This document shows positions 1-9,006 of a stretch of 64,000 nt of DNA, in pieces. The notes under the pieces were generated by a model. The model searched no databases. It saw only the letters and a list, made by a program, of their open reading frames with translations, and was not told the DNA's origin. The stretch comes from Aliamphritea hakodatensis (lineage in GTDB: Bacteria; Pseudomonadota; Gammaproteobacteria; Pseudomonadales; Balneatricaceae). Both the position numbers and the translations under genes were made by a program. The stretch lies in assembly GCF_024347195.1 (NCBI RefSeq), contig NZ_AP025281.1, positions 434,001 through 498,000 of the forward strand. The letters are read 5' to 3'. The first letter of the stretch is position 1; every line of letters begins with the position of its first letter.

Positions 1-905
1 TCAGTGAAGGCACACCGGGCTTTTCTAACCCGGATGCGTCGGGCCGCTGGGTGGGCCTTGATGTCGATATCTGCCGTGCGGTATCTGCCGCCGTTCTGGG
101 TGACCAGGAAAAAATTAAATTTGTGCCACTGGCGTCCAAGCAAAAGATTGTTGCCCTGGCTGCCGGTCAGGTTGATATGACCTCCAGAACCACGACCTGG
201 ACGATGAAGCGCGACACCAAAGAGGGCGTTGATTTTACCGCAATCGTTTATTACGACGGCCAGGGGTTCATGGTCAATAAGGCGCTGGGGCTGACGTCGG
301 CGAAAGAGCTGGACGGTGCTTCAGTCTGCGTAACAACAGGCACAACCACTGAGCTGAATCTGGCGGATTTCGCCCGGGCCAACGGCATCAACATCGAGGC
401 GGTGGTCTTTGAAGGTAAGAAAGAAGCGTTCAATTCTTATAAACAGGGCCGTTGTGACGCTTTCACAACCGATATGAGCCAGCTGGCTTCCTGGCGTTCA
501 ACCCTGCCGAACAGTGATGATCACGTTATTTTAAACGATGTGATTTCGAAAGAGCCGCTGTCGCCGCTGGTACGCCATGGGGATAACCAGTGGAAAGATG
601 CAGTTACCTGGGTGATTAACGGCCTTATCGAAGCTGAAGAAAAGGGCGTGACTCAGGCGAATGTTGATCAGTTGGCCAGTTCATCTCAGGACCCGACTAT
701 CCAGCGTATGCTGGGGGTTTCCGGTGATATGGGCGGCTATATAGGTCTGGATCAGGACTGGCTGAAGCGTGCGATTGCTGCTGTCGGTAACTACGGTGAA
801 ATCTATGACCGTAACCTGGGTGAGAATACCCGTCTGAAACTGGACCGCGGTATTAACTCACTGTGGAGCCAGGGTGGTCTGTTCTACTCGCCGCCAATCC
901 GCTAA
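1..905 (+). CDS. aapJ: Amino-acid ABC transporter substrate-binding protein (5' truncated)
   Basis: Periplasmic binding protein that delivers L-amino acids to the AapQMP transporter. The window opens inside the gene: the reading frame is open from base 3, so the signal peptide and N-terminus are missing. About 300 codons remain. Typical features of the AapJ/YhdW family are visible: GLDVDICRAV near the left end, the SRTTTWT segment of the ligand pocket, VCVTTGTTTELNL at the second lobe, and the C-terminal SLWSQGGLFYSPPIR. It is followed after 171 bases by aapQ. A paralogue encoded at 4328-5362 ends with nearly the same motif. Family assignment is secure; ligand range (broad L-amino acids in Rhizobium Aap) is inferred. 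Confidence 0.93.
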   Translation, partial: SEGTPGFSNPDASGRWVGLDVDICRAVSAAVLGDQEKIKFVPLASKQKIVALAAGQVDMTSRTTTWTMKRDTKEGVDFTAIVYYDGQGFMVNKALGLTSAKELDGASVCVTTGTTTELNLADFARANGINIEAVVFEGKKEAFNSYKQGRCDAFTTDMSQLASWRSTLPNSDDHVILNDVISKEPLSPLVRHGDNQWKDAVTWVINGLIEAEEKGVTQANVDQLASSSQDPTIQRMLGVSGDMGGYIGLDQDWLKRAIAAVGNYGEIYDRNLGENTRLKLDRGINSLWSQGGLFYSPPIR

Positions 906-1076
906 GCCTCTGAACGGCTAATGTCCCTGCCGGGTACGGCTGTCCCGCCGTATTCGGTATTTGCAATACATCCGCATCGTAATCCCCGGGTTATACGCGA
1001 TAACCGCCATGAATCCACAACCCTGCAAGGGAACCGGATATCCGTTGGCGTCAGGGTATTCTGAGGTTAATACCAC

Positions 1077-2243
1077 ATGTTAAATAAACTTACGGCAAGT
1101 GCCGGTAGTAACAGGTTCCGGCTGGATCTGGTTTTGCAGGCGGTTTTTCTGGCGCTGATTTTTTATCTGGCATATTCAGTTTTTCATAATACTCAGGTGA
1201 ACCTTGAAAACCGGGGTATTGAATCAGGGTTTGAGTTTCTCGATAAAGAAGCAGGCTTGCCCATCGGTGATGCGCTGATCAGCTATACCCCTACAGACAG
1301 TTATGGCTGGGCGTTTTTTACCGCGGTGGTTAATACCCTGTATGTGGCATTTTTTGCCATCATACTGGCGACGGTTGTCGGTGTGCTGATAGGCATTGCC
1401 AGGGTGTCACGTAACTGGCTAGTGTGCCGGATGGCTGCCATCTATGTGGAAACACTGCGTAATGTACCCTTGCTGCTGACGCTGATCTTTATTTATGTGG
1501 TGGTGTTATCAAGCCTGCCAAGTGCCCGCAGCAGCTGGCTGTTAACGGAAGGCATACTGCTTAACATCCGTGGTTTTTATTTCCCAAAACCCTTACCGCA
1601 GGACGGCTTTGGACTGGTGCTGTTCAGTGTCGGACTGGCGGTGGTTCTCTGCTGGGGATTCCGTCGCTGGGCGAAGCGTTATACCGAGCGTACCGGCCAG
1701 GAGCTGGCCAGCTTCAGGATTTCTCTGGTATTGCTGTTGGGATTGCCGGCCCTGACCTACCTGCTCACCGGGCAGCCGTTGCTCTGGGAAAATCCGGAAC
1801 TGAAAGGGTTTAACTACCGTGGTGGTCTGTCGTTGCGGCCGGAGTTTCTGGCGCTGTTGCTGGGGCTGGTGCTCTATACCGCGGCATTCATCGGTGAAAA
1901 CGTCCGAAGTGGTATTCAGTCCGTCTCAAAAGGCCAGGTTGAAGCGGCTCAGGCACTGGGCCTTAAACCGGGCAAAGTGATGTTGCGGGTGGTCCTGCCG
2001 CAGGCGTTGCGGGTCATTATTCCGGCGACCACGAACGATTACACCAGCCTGGTAAAAAACAGCTCGCTGGCGGTGGCAATCGGGTATCCGGATATGGTGT
2101 CGGTGGGCGGTACCATCATCGGGCAGAATGGCCAGGCGATTGAAATTATAGGTATGTGGATGGCGGTCTATATGGCGATCAATCTGCTGATTTCAGCATT
2201 TATGAACTGGCTGAACGCACGTGTTCAGATGGTCGAGCGGTAA
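1077..2243 (+). CDS. aapQ: Amino-acid ABC transporter permease AapQ
   Basis: Inner-membrane permease (388 residues) of the polar amino-acid uptake family. A first membrane helix lies at about residues 17-39, followed by a long periplasmic stretch and a further set of helices. The EAA loop that contacts the ATPase is clear near residue 290 (VEAAQALGLKPG, then VVLPQALRVIIP). This length and architecture match AapQ rather than the shorter HisQ/GlnP permeases. The start ATG is preceded by a GAGG about ten bases upstream. It overlaps nothing and is followed 13 bases later by aapM, with which it should form the membrane heterodimer. Confidence 0.93.
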   Translation: MLNKLTASAGSNRFRLDLVLQAVFLALIFYLAYSVFHNTQVNLENRGIESGFEFLDKEAGLPIGDALISYTPTDSYGWAFFTAVVNTLYVAFFAIILATVVGVLIGIARVSRNWLVCRMAAIYVETLRNVPLLLTLIFIYVVVLSSLPSARSSWLLTEGILLNIRGFYFPKPLPQDGFGLVLFSVGLAVVLCWGFRRWAKRYTERTGQELASFRISLVLLLGLPALTYLLTGQPLLWENPELKGFNYRGGLSLRPEFLALLLGLVLYTAAFIGENVRSGIQSVSKGQVEAAQALGLKPGKVMLRVVLPQALRVIIPATTNDYTSLVKNSSLAVAIGYPDMVSVGGTIIGQNGQAIEIIGMWMAVYMAINLLISAFMNWLNARVQMVER

Positions 2244-2256
2244 AGGAGAGATTGCT

Positions 2257-3372
2257 ATGTCTGATATAACTCAAACCGCTCAGCGGACCTTTACCCCGCA
2301 GCCGGCACTGGCGCCGCCGAAAGAGCTCAAAGGTGCCGTTCACTGGGCCCGGACGAACCTTTTCGATGGCTGGCTTAACACAGTGCTGACGCTGCTGTCG
2401 CTGTTATTAATTTTCAGTGTGGTACCGGGGCTGCTTCGCTGGGGGCTGCTTGATGCGGTCTGGCAGGGGGACAGTGAGGCCTGCCGGGTTGAAGGTGTGG
2501 GGGCCTGCTGGTCATTTATCGGTGCCAATTTCCGGATTCTGATGGTCGGTATCTATCCGGTTGAGGAAATCTGGCGGCCGGTATTGTCTTTTCTGCTGCT
2601 GTTAGGGGTCATCTGGTTAACCGTCAGCCGCCGGGTGCGGGGGATCCGCATGGTGGCGTTCTGGCTGGTGTTGCCGTTTATCGCGTACTGGCTGATCGGG
2701 GGAGGTTATTTAGGCCTGCCGGAAGTGGATCAGTCCCGCTGGGGTGGTCTGATGCTGAGCCTGTTACTGGCGGCGGTGGGCATCATTGTTTCGGTGCCAT
2801 TGGGCATCCTGCTGGCGCTGGGGCGCTTTTCGGATTCCCCGGTGATCAAGATATCCTGCGTGAGCTTTATCGAGACCATTCGGGGTGTGCCGCTGATTAC
2901 GATCCTCTTTATGGCATCAGTGATGTTGCCGCTGTTTTTACCTGAAGGCATGGATGTGAATAACCTGCTGCGTATCCAGATCGGCATGATTCTGTTTTCC
3001 TCGGCCTATATGGCAGAGGTGGTACGGGGCGGTTTGCAGGCGGTACCCAGAGGCCAGACCGAGGCTGCCAAAGCGCTGGGGCTGCCGTACCGGCACATTA
3101 TGTTTTATGTGGTGATCCCGCAGGCGTTGCGGCATGTATTACCCCCGCTGATTGGCCGCTGTATCGCGCTGTTTAAAGATACTTCACTGGTGCTTATTGT
3201 CGGCCTGCTGGATTTCCTGGGCATGCTTAAGTCGTCTACTCAGGATTCTGAGTGGCTGGGCTTTGAAGCGGAGTCTTATGTGTTTGGTGCCTTTGTCTAC
3301 TGGCTGGTCTGCTACAGCATGAGCCGTTACGGCCAGCATTTAGAGTCTGCCGGGCCAAAGAATAACAATTAA
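2257..3372 (+). CDS. aapM: Amino-acid ABC transporter permease AapM
   Basis: Second permease subunit (371 residues) of the AapJQMP importer. I place the start at the ATG at 2257 because AAAGGAGAG sits just upstream; an in-frame GTG at 2221 lies inside aapQ and lacks a ribosome site. It has several membrane helices and an EAA loop (TEAAKALGLPYRHIM, then VVIPQALRHVLPP) near residue 280, followed by FKDTSLVLIVGLLD, characteristic of this family. It pairs with AapQ and contacts AapP. Part of one operon with 13 bases to aapQ and 32 bases to aapP. Confidence 0.93.
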   Translation: MSDITQTAQRTFTPQPALAPPKELKGAVHWARTNLFDGWLNTVLTLLSLLLIFSVVPGLLRWGLLDAVWQGDSEACRVEGVGACWSFIGANFRILMVGIYPVEEIWRPVLSFLLLLGVIWLTVSRRVRGIRMVAFWLVLPFIAYWLIGGGYLGLPEVDQSRWGGLMLSLLLAAVGIIVSVPLGILLALGRFSDSPVIKISCVSFIETIRGVPLITILFMASVMLPLFLPEGMDVNNLLRIQIGMILFSSAYMAEVVRGGLQAVPRGQTEAAKALGLPYRHIMFYVVIPQALRHVLPPLIGRCIALFKDTSLVLIVGLLDFLGMLKSSTQDSEWLGFEAESYVFGAFVYWLVCYSMSRYGQHLESAGPKNNN

Positions 3373-3404
3373 TTTACGCGTCTGAACGCATCAGGTGATT
3401 TGCT

Positions 3405-4187
3405 ATGAATACGGCTATTGAAATGTCTCCTAGGGGGCAGCAGCACAGCGCTGAGACCATTATTCAGATCAGTAAACTGAACAAGTGGTACGGTGATTTT
3501 CATGTTTTGAAAAATATCGATTTTCATGTCAATAAAGGTGAGCGCATCGTGCTTTGCGGGCCGTCAGGGTCAGGAAAGTCTACCCTGATCCGCTGCCTTA
3601 ACCGGCTGGAAGAACATCAGCAGGGGAATATTGTGATTGAAGGCGTCGAGCTCAACGACAACATCAGTAACATTGAAAAAATCCGCAGTGATGTGGGGAT
3701 GGTGTTCCAGCACTTCAATCTGTTCCCGCATATGACCATCCTTGAGAATCTGGTACTGGCGCCGACGCTGGTCCGCAAGATGCCCCTTGCAGATGCCGAG
3801 GAAATGGCGATGAACTACCTTGCCCGGGTGAAAATTGCTGAGCATAGCCATAAATACCCGGGGCAGATATCCGGTGGTCAGCAGCAGCGGGTGGCGATCG
3901 CCCGGTCTTTATGCATGAACCCTAAGGTTATGCTGTTTGATGAACCAACTTCTGCGCTGGACCCGGAAATGATCAAAGAAGTACTGGATGTCATGGTTGA
4001 GCTGGCTGAAGACGGCATGACAATGGTCTGCGTGACCCATGAGATGGGCTTTGCCAAAGAAGTGGCTGACCGGGTGATATTCATGGACAGCGGTGAAATC
4101 GTTGAAGAAAATGACCCGCACAGTTTCTTCAGTAATCCTCAGGTTGACCGTACCCAGGCTTTCCTCAGTCAGATACTCGGCCACTGA
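3405..4187 (+). CDS. aapP: Amino-acid ABC transporter ATP-binding protein AapP
   Basis: Cytoplasmic ATPase (260 residues) that drives the Aap importer. All canonical motifs are present in order: Walker A GPSGSGKST near residue 53, Q-loop MVFQHFNLFPH, signature SGGQQQR, Walker B VMLFDEPTSALDPE and switch histidine in CVTHEMGF. Length and sequence are those of the GlnQ/HisP/AapP group. It closes the transporter operon; no strong intrinsic terminator is visible in the 140 bases before the next binding-protein gene, so some readthrough into the sensory genes downstream is possible (inference). Confidence 0.95.
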   Translation: MNTAIEMSPRGQQHSAETIIQISKLNKWYGDFHVLKNIDFHVNKGERIVLCGPSGSGKSTLIRCLNRLEEHQQGNIVIEGVELNDNISNIEKIRSDVGMVFQHFNLFPHMTILENLVLAPTLVRKMPLADAEEMAMNYLARVKIAEHSHKYPGQISGGQQQRVAIARSLCMNPKVMLFDEPTSALDPEMIKEVLDVMVELAEDGMTMVCVTHEMGFAKEVADRVIFMDSGEIVEENDPHSFFSNPQVDRTQAFLSQILGH

Positions 4188-4327
4188 CCTCCGGGCTGAG
4201 CCGTTACCTGCCGGGCCGTAACTCTGGTCGGCGGCCGGCTGCAGGGATAGCGGCGGTGAAGGGCCATTTACACCGCCGTGATTATGTTTATGCTATCGCT
4301 TACGATTGCTTATCTGTGCCGGGATGT

Positions 4328-5362
4328 ATGCTGATGATTAAAACACTTTTCCGCCTGCTCACAGGCCTTATCATCAGTGCCGGTTTATTCAGCCCGGCGC
4401 TTCAGGCCGGCACGCTGGACGATATCCGTGACAGAGGCTACCTGCTATGTGGCGTAGGTATCGACGACTTTGGCTTTGCTACCCGTAATAAACAGGGTAT
4501 CTGGCAGGGGTTTGATGTCGATTTTTGCCGTGCCGTTGCCACTGCTGCCCTGCAGGACCCTGAAGCGGTCCAGTTTGTCCCCCTGGACAGCCAGAGCCGG
4601 TTTCGTGCTTTGGCCAACAATGAAATCGATCTGCTCATCCGTACCACCACCTGGACCTTTGCCCGGGATGTCAGCCTTAAGGTTCATTTTGCCGGGACGA
4701 CCCTGCATGACGAGCAAGTCTTTCTGGCACATAAAAAGTTAAACCTCAGCAGTATTCATGATGTGGCGGGCAGCCGGGTGTGCGTTACCCGGGGAACCAC
4801 CAGTCTGGGCAACCTGCAAAACTTTATCGCGGCTAACGGCCTGGCGCTGGACGTTATGCCGGTAGAAACCCAGGCGGGCCGCTGGCAGGCCTTTTTACAG
4901 CAACAGTGTGATCTGATGACCTCTGAACGCTCTGATTTACAGGGCGGTTTACTGGGGCTGGTGGATGATCCCGAACGGTATGTCATTTTACCTGAGGTGG
5001 TATCCCGGGAACCTTTGGGGCCGGTGGTCAGGGATGATGATCCCCAGTGGTTTGATCTGGTGCGCTGGGTAATCGCCAGCACCCTGATAGCCGAACATTA
5101 CCAGTTATCCCGAACCAATATTGAGCAGCTGGATATCAGTGTGCTGGCACCTGAGGCACGCCGTCTGGTCACCGGGGAAGGCGTGCCGGCAGAGGCGCTG
5201 GCGCTGGATGCCCGGTGGGCGTTCCGGGTGATCCGGGATGTTGGCAGTTACGCGGAGATATATGCGCGTAATTTTGGCAGTGGCTCAGGCTTTGCTATGC
5301 CAAGGGGGAAAAATGCCCTGTGGAGCCAGGGAGGTTTGCTCTATGCGCCTCCGCTCCGATAA
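4328..5362 (+). CDS. Second AapJ-like periplasmic amino-acid-binding protein
   Basis: Solute-binding protein of the AapJ family, 344 residues from the ATG at 4328 (an in-frame ATG at 4334 is equally possible). A signal peptide is clear: a hydrophobic core LLTGLIISAGLF, then cleavage after ALQA. The mature part keeps the ring of family motifs, including GFDVDFCRAV, RTTTWTF, VCVTRGTTSLGNL and the end NALWSQGGLLYAPPLR. It has diverged from the first AapJ and has no permease of its own. Its 3' end overlaps the following histidine kinase gene by 20 bases. I infer that it either supplies the AapQMP transporter with another ligand or acts as the ligand-binding partner of the kinase. Confidence 0.88.
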   Translation: MLMIKTLFRLLTGLIISAGLFSPALQAGTLDDIRDRGYLLCGVGIDDFGFATRNKQGIWQGFDVDFCRAVATAALQDPEAVQFVPLDSQSRFRALANNEIDLLIRTTTWTFARDVSLKVHFAGTTLHDEQVFLAHKKLNLSSIHDVAGSRVCVTRGTTSLGNLQNFIAANGLALDVMPVETQAGRWQAFLQQQCDLMTSERSDLQGGLLGLVDDPERYVILPEVVSREPLGPVVRDDDPQWFDLVRWVIASTLIAEHYQLSRTNIEQLDISVLAPEARRLVTGEGVPAEALALDARWAFRVIRDVGSYAEIYARNFGSGSGFAMPRGKNALWSQGGLLYAPPLR

Positions 5363-8099
5363 GGGCCTTTCTCCGGCTTTTCCCGACCGGAAGAGCCATT
5401 ACGGTATTACCATCCGGATGTTTGCCGGACTGGCCACCATGATGGTATTTACCCTGATTGTCAGCCTGATTTCGGTGAATACATTCCGCGGCTTCCAGCA
5501 GCGTTTCGACTTTGTTACCGATGAAGGCCTGCCGACGATCATTACGGCCTCAGAGCTGGGGCAGCACAGTGCTTCACTGGTGGCGTTTGCCCCTTCGTTG
5601 CTGGCGGCCCGGACGCTGCAGGCGAAAGAAACCATTCTGTTACAGATTCAGGACCAGAACGGGCTGATGAGCCGGTCCATCAGTAAGCTGTCGGCGGTGG
5701 GTATTTCCGCCCAGCAGATCGAGCACCTGAACAGTTACCGGCGTGAGCTTGACGGCAGTTTCAGGGAGCTGGGTGAACTCGTCAGCCAGCAGATTGAACG
5801 TAACGGTCAGCAGCAAAGAGCGTTACGCCGGCTGGCACAGTTCAGGGCCGGTATATATGAACAGACAGACCGTTTACAAAACCCTCAGGAGGCCGGCCGG
5901 GGCCTCAGCAGTGACCAGGCGCGTCAGTTGCAGCACTGGGTTAATCAGTTTCAGGGGCTGGTGATTCTGATCAATGAGACCGCTTCCATTGAGCATAAAG
6001 TGGTATTACGCCGCCAGCTCAGCACTTACCGGCAGCAGTGGCGTGACCTGCAGATGACCACCGCGACGCTGCCCGCAGAGGTTGCCGGATTGCTCAGTGA
6101 ACAACTGGCACCGGTGGAGGCACTGATTACCGGCAAAGAGGGGATCTTTGCAAACATCGCCGCGCAGTTTGCTGATGAAGAAAAACTGTACGGTATGTTC
6201 AGTCATCACCGTACTGTTGCACATCGTTTTCGGGCGGCGATTTCCACCATCGTAAAGGATATCGAGGCACGGGTGGTTCAGCAGAACCGCCTCATAGAGG
6301 AGCAGGCTGCCAACCGGATTACCCTGCTGGTGCTGGTGTCACTGCTGTGTATTGCCGGTGGTGGCATTATCTTTCTGTATATTGACCGTTCGGTTATCAG
6401 CCGCCTGCAGCGCCTTAAAAATAATATGTATGCCCATGCCGAGGGCAGCAATCAGCCGATTCCGCTGGAAGGTAACGATGAAATTACCGATATGGCGCAG
6501 GCGCTGCGGATCTTTGTGGAAACCATTCAGGACCGGGAAGAGGCTTTAAAAAGCACCCGCAATCAGGCAAAAAAAGCGGAAGATCTGCTGATGGATGCCA
6601 TTGAAAGTGCGCCGGAGGGTTTTGTACTCTTTGATCCGCATGACAACCTGATTCTCTGTAATACACAGTATCAGGCACTGTACGGTTTCAGTGATGAACA
6701 GGTGAAACCCGGCACTAATCTGCAGCAGTTACTGGATTTACTGACTAACGGGCAACAGATTGCCGAACCGGAAAATTACCGTCAGCAGAGACAGGCGCTG
6801 AAAGAAGGCCGGATCAGCAGTCTGGACCTTAAGCTGGCGAACGGTACCTGGCTGTCGCTGCTGGAGAAACGCACCGACCGGGGCGGGACAGTGGGTATTC
6901 ATACCCGGATTAATGAGCGTAAGCTTGCTGAGCAGGTACTGCGTTCTGCCATGGAAAAAGCTGAAGCAGCCGATCAGGCAAAGTCGAAATTCCTGGCGGC
7001 TGCCAGCCATGATCTGAGGCAACCGTTACACGCCATGGGGCTGTTTCTGGATGAGCTGACCCAGATAGCCCGGCAGCAGGATTTCGCCGGGCTGGTGGCC
7101 AATATTTACAGTGCCCACCAGAACATGAGTCAGATGTTTGGCGACATTCTTGATTTATCCCGGCTGGATGCCGGCGCGGTGACGCCCAAATTACAGCACT
7201 TTGAGTTGAACAGTCTGCTGCAACGGCTGAGCAGTGAGTTTTCTGTGACTGCCCGGGAAAAAGGGCTGGATTTGCGCAGCGTGCCTACTTCCGTGCGGGT
7301 TTACAGTGATCCGGCCATGCTTGAACGTGTGTTGCGTAACTTCATTGCGAACGCGGTCCGTTATACCCTGACCGGGCGCATTCTGATCGGTGTCAGACGC
7401 CGGGGCGCGCATCTCAGTATACAGGTGCATGACTCGGGCATTGGTATTCCGGCGGATCAGCAGGAGGTTATTTTTGGTGAGTTTTATCAGTGTGACTCAT
7501 CACAGCAACACGGCCGTTCGGGGCTGGGGCTGGGGCTGGCAATTACGGATCAGCTGGCCCGGTTGCTGGCGTCTCCGGTGCAGCTTGTCTCAGAAGCGGG
7601 CCGCGGTTCCTGCTTTTCAATCAGGGTGCCGGCCGGTCTGGCAGATACGCCGGCCGGTGGTACTGAAATGGTTGCCGGAGGGGCAGCATCGCTGCAGGGG
7701 CAGACCCTTATACTGGTGGAAAATGACCCGCAGGTGCTGCAGGCCATGAGTCAGATGTTGTCCCGGTGGGGATGTTGTGTGGAAGCCTTCCACGGTCCGG
7801 AAGACCTGACACCTCAGCGCCTTGCCGGAATGGCCGGGCCACTGGCGCTGATTACCGATTTTCATCTGGATAAAAATACCACTGCCGAGCAGGTTGTCGG
7901 GCTGGTGCGGCAGGCATTTTCAGCGGACCTTCCGGCGATTATTGTGACGGCTGATACCGCATCCGAGCCCAGAGAGGCGGCCGCCCGGCTGAATGCCAGT
8001 CTTCTGACCAAGCCGGTCAGGCCCGGGAAGCTGGCCGCATTACTGCGTCAGTTGCTGCGCCAGTCACAGCGCCAGGATGAGGCGCTTAAAGTTCCCTGA
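5343..8099 (+). CDS. Hybrid sensor histidine kinase (HAMP-PAS-HisKA-HATPase-REC)
   Basis: Membrane-bound hybrid kinase of 918 residues. The start ATG at 5343 lies within the end of the preceding binding-protein gene and has GGGAGG just upstream; a longer frame would run further into that gene. Visible order: membrane helix about 22-46, a periplasmic helical region of about 275 residues, second helix about 323-345, HAMP, PAS (about 420-530, FVLFDPHDNLILCN), HisKA with phospho-acceptor His556 in ASHDLRQPLHAM, HATPase with FIANAVRYT, DSGIGIP and GLGLGLAI, and a C-terminal receiver with Asp839 (ITDFHLD) and conserved Lys in LLTKP. Its 3' end overlaps the convergent response regulator by 14 bases. 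Likely senses amino acids via the neighbouring binding protein (inference). Confidence 0.92.
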   Translation: MRLRSDKGLSPAFPDRKSHYGITIRMFAGLATMMVFTLIVSLISVNTFRGFQQRFDFVTDEGLPTIITASELGQHSASLVAFAPSLLAARTLQAKETILLQIQDQNGLMSRSISKLSAVGISAQQIEHLNSYRRELDGSFRELGELVSQQIERNGQQQRALRRLAQFRAGIYEQTDRLQNPQEAGRGLSSDQARQLQHWVNQFQGLVILINETASIEHKVVLRRQLSTYRQQWRDLQMTTATLPAEVAGLLSEQLAPVEALITGKEGIFANIAAQFADEEKLYGMFSHHRTVAHRFRAAISTIVKDIEARVVQQNRLIEEQAANRITLLVLVSLLCIAGGGIIFLYIDRSVISRLQRLKNNMYAHAEGSNQPIPLEGNDEITDMAQALRIFVETIQDREEALKSTRNQAKKAEDLLMDAIESAPEGFVLFDPHDNLILCNTQYQALYGFSDEQVKPGTNLQQLLDLLTNGQQIAEPENYRQQRQALKEGRISSLDLKLANGTWLSLLEKRTDRGGTVGIHTRINERKLAEQVLRSAMEKAEAADQAKSKFLAAASHDLRQPLHAMGLFLDELTQIARQQDFAGLVANIYSAHQNMSQMFGDILDLSRLDAGAVTPKLQHFELNSLLQRLSSEFSVTAREKGLDLRSVPTSVRVYSDPAMLERVLRNFIANAVRYTLTGRILIGVRRRGAHLSIQVHDSGIGIPADQQEVIFGEFYQCDSSQQHGRSGLGLGLAITDQLARLLASPVQLVSEAGRGSCFSIRVPAGLADTPAGGTEMVAGGAASLQGQTLILVENDPQVLQAMSQMLSRWGCCVEAFHGPEDLTPQRLAGMAGPLALITDFHLDKNTTAEQVVGLVRQAFSADLPAIIVTADTASEPREAAARLNASLLTKPVRPGKLAALLRQLLRQSQRQDEALKVP

Positions 8100-8727
8100 C
8101 AGCAACAACGGCCTTAGCCCGGCTGCTCACTCCCAGGGTTTTTAAAATAGCGGTGACGTGGGCTTTGATTGTGCCTTCGGTGCAGTAAAGTTGCCGGGCT
8201 ATTTCTTTATTGGATAAACCCTGAGCGATCAGGTCCAGTACTTCCAGCTGGCGTCTGGTTAAGCCGGTGACAGTGTCACGCCTGACGTCGGTGTCTGCTG
8301 GCGCCACGGGGGCGGCTGTCAAAGGCTGGCTGTGCAGGAGCAGTGACGGCAGATACACCTCGCCATCCAGCATCAGCCGCAGGGCGTGGAGCATAACTTT
8401 TTTACTGCCGGATTTTGGGATATAACCATCAGCCCCGGCTTCCAGAGCTCCCCGGACAGATTCTTCATCATCATGCGCCGATAAGATAGCCACGGGAACA
8501 TCGGGTAACTGCTGCTTGATGGCCAGTAAACCGGAAAACTGTGAGGCGTCCGGTAAGCCCAGATCCAGCAGTATCGCATCGATATCTTCATGTTCAGGCA
8601 GTTGTTGCAGAACGCTGGCAACGCTGTCGGCTTCCAGCAGGATTAACTCAGAATCCAGTTCTGTCAGGGTATTCTTTACCCCCTCTCTTACCAGATCATG
8701 ATCGTCAGCTACTAAAATTTTTAACAT
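8086..8727 (-). CDS. LuxR/NarL-type response regulator
   Basis: Two-component response regulator, 213 residues from the ATG at 8727; a GTG at 8742 would add five residues, but MLKILVADDHDLVREG is the usual family start. The receiver domain has acidic pocket DD at 8-9, phospho-acceptor Asp55 (ILLDLGLPD) and Lys in IPKSG. A C-terminal LuxR-type helix-turn-helix follows (LTRRQLEVLDLIAQGLSNKEIARQL, in two parts, then GTIKAHVTAILKTLGV). It is convergent with the hybrid kinase and overlaps it tail to tail by 14 bases. It is the obvious DNA-binding partner for that kinase; targets unknown. Three TGACTTTA repeats lie upstream. Confidence 0.92.
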   Translation of the reverse strand: MLKILVADDHDLVREGVKNTLTELDSELILLEADSVASVLQQLPEHEDIDAILLDLGLPDASQFSGLLAIKQQLPDVPVAILSAHDDEESVRGALEAGADGYIPKSGSKKVMLHALRLMLDGEVYLPSLLLHSQPLTAAPVAPADTDVRRDTVTGLTRRQLEVLDLIAQGLSNKEIARQLYCTEGTIKAHVTAILKTLGVSSRAKAVVAVREL

Positions 8728-8799
8728 GGTCAGTATCTTCACAGAACAACTTAAGCAGGATTAGGATGCCACCAAAACCTTAATATTAACAGTGACCTG

Positions 8800-8881
8800 T
8801 GACTTTATAGCTGGCTATGACTTTAGTTATAAAACTTAAGGAATAGAGATGGGGTGAAAGCGGCTGTTTACTATGACTTTA
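8800..8881. promoter_or_regulatory. Three direct TGACTTTA repeats between response regulator and serB
   Basis: The octamer TGACTTTA occurs at 8800-8807, 8818-8825 and 8874-8881, all on the plus strand; the last two share the longer TATGACTTTAGT. The group lies between the leftward response regulator and the rightward serB. It could be a binding site for the regulator or another factor; that is inference from repetition and position only. Confidence 0.35.
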
Positions 8882-9006
8882 GTGCGTGTCAGGGGTGTTT
8901 CTGCCTGTGAATTACTGGCCTTAGTGCAATGTTAAATCCTGCGCGGCACTGCCACACTGGTGGCTATCAGAATAAGACAGATGCTGACAGGCAGAAGGAG
9001 CCGCAG

